A program made the translations under genes and the position numbers. The notes under the pieces are model-generated. The model worked only from the letters and a program-made list of their open reading frames with translations. It was not told where the DNA came from and did not search any database. From assembly GCA_963971305.1 (NCBI GenBank), contig OZ020309.1, forward strand, positions 4,519,001 through 4,583,000: a DNA stretch of 64,000 nt. The letters run 5' to 3'. Below are positions 57,005-64,000 of the stretch, in pieces (positions within the stretch are counted from its first letter, which is position 1; each line of letters opens with the position of its first letter). The DNA is from Arcuatula senhousia. Lineage: Eukaryota > Mollusca > Bivalvia > Mytilida > Mytilidae.

Positions 57005-57885
57005 GCGGGAAAAACATCCGGAAATACAGAAGAGCTTACCAAAGGGACAAAACCATTGTTGGAATGTGCTTGCAAGTAATAAAATTAATACAGAGTCTAT
57101 TGAAATGTAAATTTAGATTGACATTTAGGTTTAGACTAATAAAAAGAATGGGTATTAGATGATATTTTTGTTAATATTGTACAGAATGATCAAATGCAAG
57201 CATATTTAGTTCACAAGATGTGTTTTCCCTCTTTTAAGAATGGTTTGCAATTAAAAATGAGATACATGTATTCATAATAAATTACAAAAAAAAATGTGTC
57301 CCTTTTCAACTAAACGGTCATGTTTTGGTATCGCAAGTTTTCGCTCCTCGAAAGATTCAACAATAATTACAACAGAAACACATAAAAGATGTTTGATGAA
57401 GGATAGGATAGCATGTCTTGATGACGGAAGTTTGAATAAACACCATGAACAAAATCGCAATCTTGTTGTAAAAGGTAATCACGAACAAGTTTTAGAATTT
57501 TCTTTATAGATGATAAGCCGTTTAAAAGCAAAATTTAAAAATAGATGTGAACTGTTAAAAACATAACAAAGCTTTATTGACAAATTGATTTTGAGGCCAA
57601 GACAGAGTTCTTATTCGACCTCACATGTCATGGTTTTTTTTTGTGTTCAGTTTACTCATGGACGTTTGATATTTGCCAATTTTGTGTAACCTTTGGTATC
57701 TACGTACCGATTACCAAAGTTTTGGGATGGAGAAAAAAAATCAACCTGTCAATCTTTCCGTCTGTCCGGCTGCTCATGTTTCCCGTAGACTCAACTCCTC
57801 TAAATCCGCTTGATGAATTTTGATGTAAATTTTAATGAAGTTGGTACATATAATGCCAGGGAGATGTGCATGAAGGGGTCTCATT
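57005..57885. other. Probable 3' UTR and intergenic sequence
   Basis: AT-rich; frames at 57294-57509 (+) and 57272-57460 (-) overlap and have no recognisable domain. 57730-57800 carries ctttccgtctgtccgg and caactcctctaaa words seen in the tandem-core repeats. Confidence 0.4.
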
Positions 57886-57889
57886 GTTC

Positions 57890-58285
57890 TCGGATATAGT
57901 TTAGAGCAGAGAATAGGACTTCTTCCTTCGTTATCAGCCACTGGTAGAAAAATTCAAAATTCAGTTGAACGTTTTGGTTAGTGATAGTTTTGATTAGTGT
58001 TTTGTTGATTGTTGTACTGAGATGATCATCTTATTATCCCTATTATGTCTTCACAACCGTGTTGCGGTATGTTTTACTACCGGTCCATAAGATCGCAATA
58101 GAAGAGAGAGGTTTGGCGGGCCATAAAACTTGGCTTAACCCACCGTTTCATTTGATATGCCTGTACCAAGTCAGGACTATTGCGATCTATCACTATTTCG
58201 GTGTGTCTTCCATGTTTTGTCTTTTCTCTTGGACACTGAGATTGATCCTCCAAACTTGGTAATTTTGTTATTTATTACCTTTATT
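57890..58285 (+). repeat. P2 tail copy with a trace of RT end
   Basis: gttatcagccactggtag is the end of the RT frame. The tail then has gtactgagatgatcatctt, aagatcgcaatagaagag, ccaagtcaggactattgcg and ttattacctttattt. Confidence 0.75.
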
Positions 58286-58375
58286 TACTACATTATTTTG
58301 TCATATAAAGATAGAAAAGAGTTACCTTTTGTGAACATGCTCACAGTATTCTTTGTTTTGTTATTACCCTAATAT

Positions 58376-58512
58376 GCTGTTCATATCCTTCCGTTCAGTT
58401 GATCTTGTGTTTTGTGTTCCTTGGTGCTGTTTTTGTTCGTGTTTACCAGTTTCGTCGTTGCCCTTTCGGACTTTTGACATCCGAATGCCCAATTGGTGCG
58501 TCTTTGCTTCTT
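58376..58512 (+). repeat. P1 tail, short copy
   Basis: cgttcagttgatcttgtg, accagtttcgtcgttgcc, ctttcggacttttgacatc and cgaatgcccaattggtg in P1 order. Confidence 0.7.
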
Positions 58513-58744
58513 ACCATGACCTGACAAATGTTTCGAAGGATATCACTGATGAATCTTGAAGAACAAAATATGCGTCATACACAGTTAATCAATTAATATG
58601 ATAGATGGACATTAATCTGAAATGTGTATACATATTCCAAAACCTACTTTCACCAACGACATTTTCAAATCTAGGATATTTGTTTTAATTTTATATTATA
58701 ATATACAGTCCCTAAATGGTAAAAGCTTCCCAATCAAAAGTAAA

Positions 58745-58920
58745 TGGGGGGATGGGGATGGGGATGGTGAATGGTAAATGGTATATGGGGAATAGTATAG
58801 TGTATGGGGATGGTGTATGGGGAATAGTATCGTGTATGGGGATGGGGATGGTAAATGGAGAATTGGGATGGTAAATGGGGAATGGGGATGATAAATGGTA
58901 AATCAGTAAATGGGAATGGT
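58745..58920 (+). repeat. G-rich minisatellite, left
   Basis: Variants of ggggatggtaaatgg, tgtatggggatggt and ggggaatagtat. The G-runs are all on the + strand. Confidence 0.9.
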
Positions 58921-59424
58921 AAATGATATAATAATAAAATAATTGTAAATCTATTTGGTTATTTTTACTGTAGATGATACGGTAGATGTCTGTTGCATTA
59001 ATTATATAAAACGAATATATTTATATTACTACGTGTACACGAGGACGATTAACGTATATAGTTGTTTTGTTTGTTGAGTGTATGAAAATAACTTTATATA
59101 TTAAATCAAGGAATTTCTTGATTAAAGACATTTTTCATATTACATTTTTAATAACGGCATTTTTACGATAAATTTGTACTTGTTCTTTTATTTGAATACA
59201 ACTAATTATAAAAATAAGATATATAACTGAAATAAATGAAAGAATTTTATAAACAAAATGTTCAAGATCAAATAAATTGTGACGTTCATTTCGCCGTATA
59301 TATATTTGTATAATGAAAACAATGAAAAATCGTTTACATTAAGATTTTAATTCTGAGTATTTTAGTTAATATTGAATAATAATATAAGGCATTTAAGAAA
59401 AAAGCAACGATATTACACCTGATA

Positions 59425-60515
59425 CGTTTTTCTATTAGATTTAAAAACTTTTATGCCCCCCCCCCCAAAAAAAAATATACATAGCCATATGCATAAATGT
59501 ATCAATTACTTCAAAAATAAGGTCCATAGTTAAGAAAGTATAATGAAAATTTGTTTGCATAAGAGTATTAAGAACACACTTGCAAGTTTTATATTTAGAA
59601 TATTAGTTACTCAAGTAAAAACTGATATTTGAGTTCCAAATTATATGCCGGCTTAATAAAATTGGCAAGAAATTGATTGCGAAACAAGTTTTTTCATTAG
59701 ATTTGAAACATATATGCTAAGATAAGTTGAAAATATACATAGCCATATGCATAAATGTATCAATTATTTCAAAAATAAGGTTCATAGTTAAGAAACTATA
59801 ATGAAAATCGGTTTGCATAGGAGTATTAAGATTACACTTGCAAGTTTTATATGTAAAATATTAGTTACTCAAGTCAAAACTGATATTTGAGCTCCAAATT
59901 ATATGCCGGTTTAATAAAATTAACAAGAAACTGATTGCGAAACAAGTTTTTTCATTAGATTTGTAACATATATGCTTAGATAAGTTGAAAATATACATAG
60001 CCATGTGCATACATGTATCAATTATTTCAAAAATAAGGTTCATAGTTAAGAAACTATAATGAAAATTGGTTTGCATAGGAGTATTAATATCACACTTGCA
60101 AGTTTTATACGTAAAATATTATTTACTCAAGTAAAAACTGATATTTGAGCTCCAAATCATATGCCGGTTTAATAAAATTGACAAGAAATTGATTGCGAAA
60201 CAAGTTTTTTCATTAGATTTAAAACATATATGCTAAGATAAGTTGAAAATATACATAGCCATATGCATAGATGTGTCAATTATTTCAAAAATAAGGTTTA
60301 TAGTTAAGAAACTATAATGAAAATTGGTTTGCATAGGAGTATTAAGATTGCACTTGCAATTGTTATTTGTAAAATATTAGTTACTCAAGTCAAAACTGAT
60401 ATTTGAGCTCCAAATTATATGCCGGTTTAATAAAATTAACAAGAAATTGATTGCGAAACAAGTTTTTCATTAGATTTGAAACATATATGCTTAGATAAAC
60501 TAAAAATATAAATAT
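59425..60515. repeat. 258-bp tandem satellite, ~4 copies
   Basis: gcgaaacaag recurs with constant spacing: gaaacaag at 59681, 59939, 60197 and 60455, exactly 258 bp apart each time. Units share tacatagccatatgcat, aaaaataaggttcatagtt and gagctccaaattatatgcc. The first copy is the most diverged and has a C-run (59456-59466). Confidence 0.95.
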
Positions 60516-60932
60516 GTTGACTTTTATACAGGTTATGCCTAGACATTAGATGTAATTAAAAAAGTTCAAGATCAATTTTTACTAAAAAGTTGCTTTATAT
60601 ATTATAATTATTATTATAGACATTATAATTATGTTTCATAGATTTTGAATAACATTGTTTCATTAAAAGATGATAATAACAGCTTTAGTTATTACTAAAA
60701 TGAAACATTTTCAATTATTATTTAATATTGAAAATATTAAAATGCGATAGTAAACTTTGTGTTATGAAAATAAGCTATAGTTATTATTTCTATGTCACCC
60801 GTATGTTATTTATACATGTAAACTAAATAAAAAACATTAATAGATATTTTAAATAAACTATTAAATATCGTAATAATTTCCTTAAAACAAATTAATACAT
60901 GTATTATCGATAAAAATAAGCAATTGCATTAT

Positions 60933-61110
60933 GGGTATGGGGAATATAGAATAGTAAATGGGGATGGGGATCGTAAATCGTGTATGGGGATGGGGACACG
61001 AATGGTACATGGTGTATGGGGATGGGGATGGGGATGGTGCATGGTGTATGGGGATGGAAATAGTATATGGTGTATGGGGATGGTAAATGGTGTGATGGTA
61101 AATGGGGAGA
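60933..61110 (+). repeat. G-rich minisatellite, right
   Basis: Same word set as the left array and the same strand orientation (ggtgtatggggatgg). It is open in two frames, giving repetitive Met/Gly or Pro/His text not supported as protein. Confidence 0.9.
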
Positions 61111-61230
61111 GAGGGAAGCTTTTACCATACAGGTACTGTACTGTTAAATTTGTAAAAGAGGAATACGGCAAAAGAGCGATTATTAATTTCTATAACATGG
61201 AAAGTAACAAACCTAAATGTGTATATTTTG

Positions 61231-61415
61231 ATTAAGGTAGTAACAAAATTAACTGACTTGGATGACCAAGAAGTAAAGACAAACAAAACAAATACATACC
61301 TGATAAATTCAAAACCACAATGGTCCTGACTTGGTATATCAAATCTTAACAAATACAGATTAGACTAGGTTTTCTGGCTCCAAACCTTCGCCTCTATGGT
61401 GATCTTATATCTCAA
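61231..61415 (-). repeat. P2 tail, diverged copy
   Basis: aggtagtaacaaaattaac, caatggtcctgacttggta, gactaggttttctggctcc and atggtgatctta in P2 order at lower identity. Confidence 0.6.
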
Positions 61416-61649
61416 CTTTGAAGTAGCATAAAACAATACATCTGTGAGAAACATTGGAGATTAAAATTTAAATAAAACATCCAGGAATTAATTCCTAATA
61501 TTTTTCTACCAATAGCTTACATCAATAGAACATTTTTGATCTGTATAAACAGCTGCTCAAGGAAACAACGGTGTTCGGCATAAAGCTCTTGCAAATTGTA
61601 TGCTTACGTTTGTATTTAGTCGAATTTATGTTAATTGTTTTTTGTCAAG

Positions 61650-61860
61650 AAGAGGGTCTTTCATTGCACTTTGGGATTGGGCTTGAATCATATGTATTTT
61701 ATTTTCAATCCAGGGGCCAATTGAAAAACAGCGAGCAGCGACCGCTGGTCACATTGAAGGCTGCTGGCTGTTTTCCATTGTGGATACTTAAAATATAAGT
61801 TTATAATGTAGGTTGTGTCGCGTACACTTATTCCACATCTCATTTTCTTCTATTGCTGGA
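61650..61860 (-). repeat. Family D copy
   Basis: Reverse complement of the 15505-15680 and 16520-16740 sequences: gcgagcagcgaccgctggt, cacattgaaggctgctgg and tgtgtcgcgtacacttatt. Confidence 0.68.
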
Positions 61861-62616
61861 TAGATATGCTACTTTCCAAGTTTGGAAAATAAAGATTGTT
61901 CTTATGTCGTATATTTTGGTACCATGATGACCAACCGATACAAATTTAAATTGTACGTCTGTGGATTATTTAAGTGGAAGATGAAACAACAAGCTGCGAT
62001 ACGGCCAGGACAAAGAAGATTAACTCTATCATAAATGATTATAAAGTTTATTAATCTGGAAGATCAATAATAAATTAGCTACTCCAACAATACTTTTCAT
62101 TGAGACATTTGTTACTTTGTAGATATTTCACATCTAAAATTAATGGTGACCCTAACGTAGATGAATTGAGAATTGGTATTCCTCGTATTTATTTGTGCAA
62201 TTTCTGTCAAAATACCAAGTTTCAAATTAGTTAATGAATGCACGTTGATGCACGCCAAATTTAAATTTTGTGTGTTTTGCTATTTTCTGTACTTTTTAAA
62301 GAATTTTCTGCAATTTTATTGCTAACAACGACCAAAGCGCCGTAACTCTATGCTATTTAATTTCGGGATACAGTTTAAATCCATTATGTGGAAAGGGAGA
62401 AAAAATTCGACTGACCGGAAATGAAAAAAAACACAGGAAAAAACACAGGAAGTGAAAATTTTCATTTTTTTAACAATTCTGTACTGCGTGCAATTTTAAA
62501 TTCTTTTAAATAAAAAATATATTTTCATTTGCCTTTTTATTTCTGGATTTTTCCCATCCTGCCTTTTTTAAAATTTCAAATTTCACCATAGCCCCCCATA
62601 AAAATCAAATGGTCGC
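61861..62616. other. Unassigned, with a family E relative at the end
   Basis: 62515-62616 reversed has ggctatggtgaaatttgaa and aaggcaggatgggaaaaat, as at 15986-16255. The rest holds nothing I recognise. Confidence 0.45.
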
Positions 62617-62619
62617 TCC

Positions 62620-62958
62620 CTTTGGAAGAGAGTCACTCCTGACACAAAAATTGCTTACACGGGATTATGTTCCTGTCTTCACTTGAGACATTTTCGGAAG
62701 ACTTCATACGCTCTAAGACAAATATGGGATTGTAATTTCTCAGATGAGTGCAGTTGTTGGTTTGTTGGTTTGTCATGGGGCTTTGTTTTTTCTTCTTTTA
62801 CCGGTAGTTTTTGTTGGACACACTAAATGGACGGTTGACAGCGCGACGGCCTGTGTTATAGCAAGCAAGAATTGCTTATTCTGCCAGAGTACCATAGTTT
62901 ACTCTGCTTTCTACTTCAGTTCACGTTATTGATTGCTTCTCAGTTGATTTGTATCGGA
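62620..62958 (+). pseudogene. P1 copy, decayed RT end and tail
   Basis: gagtcactcctgacacaaa (RLTQK), ttgcttacacgggattatg, atttctcagatgagtgcag (SQMSA), gcgcgacggcctgtgttat and ctctgccagag-type words in P1 order, with stops and deletions. Confidence 0.7.
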
Positions 62959-63320
62959 CGAAGTCGACTAAGTGACATGACAAGTGTATTAATGTTGCAA
63001 ACCGGGTGTAGCATTTTGTAAATCAATCCCATAATCCCCCGAAGTCCAGCTTTAGCTGTGTTTTCGCATAAGAAACTTAAAAGAAATTATGTTTTGCGAA
63101 GCCAAAATATAATTTCTAAAACAATTAAATTTTCAAACGATTTTTTTTTCAAGCTTTTTGTGTGTGCGAAATTGAAACTTTATTCGAAACGTTGGTCAGT
63201 TACCTACAAAAAACATCTTAAGGATGTGGATGGGGGTTTTAACGTCATGACGTCGCAAGGGGGTGGGGACCTCAAACATGGAAAGCTTTGAGTGACATGT
63301 CAAATTTTGAATATATCATA

Positions 63321-64000
63321 TATATACATCAATAGAAAGCCAGATTTATCAGCTTTCTAAAGATACAGACAGTTGTGACAAATTAGCAATCATTAAAAAT
63401 AAACAATCAATTGAATAGTGTCCTTTTTATGACAATTACATGGGGAAAAAGTGGGACTGAAAAATATAGAATGGACAAAAAACATTTTATTTTTTTAGTC
63501 TAACTTGTAGAGATAAAGGTCTTCTCTTTTTTAAGTCCACTTTCAGGGTACGATCGCCGGTTTTTAAAAACAGCATTTTACTTCGTGTTAAAAAACTTAA
63601 ATTTACCTCTCTTTGTAAACAGGAAATTCAGTGATTATCCCCTTTTGTACACATTCACTTATTTTATTTTTTTTTAAATAAAAATCAAACAAAAACTTAC
63701 TTTGTCTTCAAAAATGAATTCCAAATTTTATAATTGATGCAAAAAATATTCACATTTTAATCATTACTACCATAAATAGCAAGGGGGGCCCCCTGTACCT
63801 ATTTTTAGCCATATGTAGACCGTTGGATTTTATACGAAACTATGGACAACATCCATAACAACGGATTCCAATATGGCGACGTGTTTACATGACGACACAG
63901 TAAAATATTACTACATAACGTCACCTCTAACAACATGACACCATGTCAACGTAATCAATATTGGAATGTTTACGTACGAACAATAATGCACCATAATCAT
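63321..64000 (+). repeat. Copy 2 of the 26391 unit, cut by the window end
   Basis: tatatatacatcaatagaa onward matches 26391-27072 with about ten small differences (for example gtccac unchanged, atcccccttt against atcccctttt, cacctataac against cacctctaac). Its left neighbour is not satellite, so the shared unit itself begins at tatatatacatc. Confidence 0.9.

Larger units (their letters stand above)
58704..61140. mobile_element. 2.4-kb TIR element containing minisatellites and a 258-bp satellite
   Basis: The ends 58704-58731 and 61113-61140 are 28-bp inverted repeats with about three mismatches: TA then CAGTCCCTAAATGG, and the reverse complement TA then CAGTACCTGTATGG, both followed by TAAAAGCTTCCC. 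TA flanks plus CAGT ends are the usual Tc1/mariner signature. Inside lie a (ggggatggt)-type array (58745-58920), AT-rich sequence, the 258-bp tandem repeat and a second G-rich array (60933-61110). No transposase frame, so non-autonomous. Confidence 0.78.

Noticed and set aside
60924..61235. Open frames over the G-rich minisatellite (Met-Gly and Pro-His repeats)
   Set aside because: Pure repeat translation on both strands; no domain and no splice context.
26391..64000. 26391 and 63321 units as LTRs of one retrovirus-like element
   Set aside because: The 36 kb between them contains host exons and unrelated elements and no gag-pol; TG..CA ends were not seen.
1..64000. tRNA or rRNA genes
   Set aside because: I found no cloverleaf with A and B boxes and no rRNA-like conserved blocks by eye; a covariance-model scan would be needed to exclude them.

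Overview
This is eukaryotic DNA: AT-rich, with spliced genes (GT-AG introns), very high repeat density and no prokaryotic operons. The repeat types suggest a bivalve mollusc, probably a mussel. They include two families of 5'-truncated retroelement tails, MITE-like elements with ~160-180-bp tandem cores, elements ending in (ACTC)n, and LINE ends. That organism call is inference from pattern; I could not search.

Layout. 1-2.9 kb: five phase-consistent + strand exons of a KDZ-type (Kyakuja-Dileera-Zisupton) transposase, with the 5' end outside the window. 3.4-15.2 kb: a convergent, apparently intact 14-exon gene on the - strand. It encodes about 473 residues: an atypical homeodomain, an HMG box, a GTF2I-like repeat and a chromodomain. 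12.7-21.6 kb: a nearly perfect tandem duplication (unit ~4,477 bp) that copies the putative first exon and promoter of that gene plus part of exon 2. 21.65-26.4 kb: a 21-bp GC-rich palindromic array, a degenerate MITE-like array, then a ~2.85-kb A-rich satellite with ~228-bp higher-order periodicity carrying TGAGTCA palindromes. 26.4-27.1 kb: a unit repeated directly at 63.3-64.0 kb.

31-33.6 kb: a retroelement end with an open reverse-transcriptase C-terminus, then a 3' LINE end with another retroelement tail nested in it. 33.6-37.7 kb: a ~4.1-kb element with ~150-300-bp inverted termini. It encodes, on the - strand, a broken large protein whose C-terminal part carries FEN1/XPG-like motifs. 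38.1-42.2 kb: two + strand exons of an extracellular-type gene (farnesoic-acid-methyltransferase-like domain plus PAN/apple-like domain). 42-56.8 kb: mostly retroelement tails, tandem-core MITEs and foldback elements. 56.84-57.00 kb: the C-terminal exon of an aromatic amino acid hydroxylase. 58.7-61.1 kb: a TIR element with Tc1/mariner-like ends that contains two G-rich minisatellites and a 258-bp satellite. 61-64 kb: more repeats and the second copy of the 26.4-kb unit.

The most interesting parts are the four-domain chromatin/DNA-binding gene convergent with the KDZ exons, its promoter-side tandem duplication, and the FEN/XPG-like nuclease transposon. The host-type genes (38.1-42.2 kb and 56.8 kb) appear unrelated to each other; mobile DNA accounts for most of the window.
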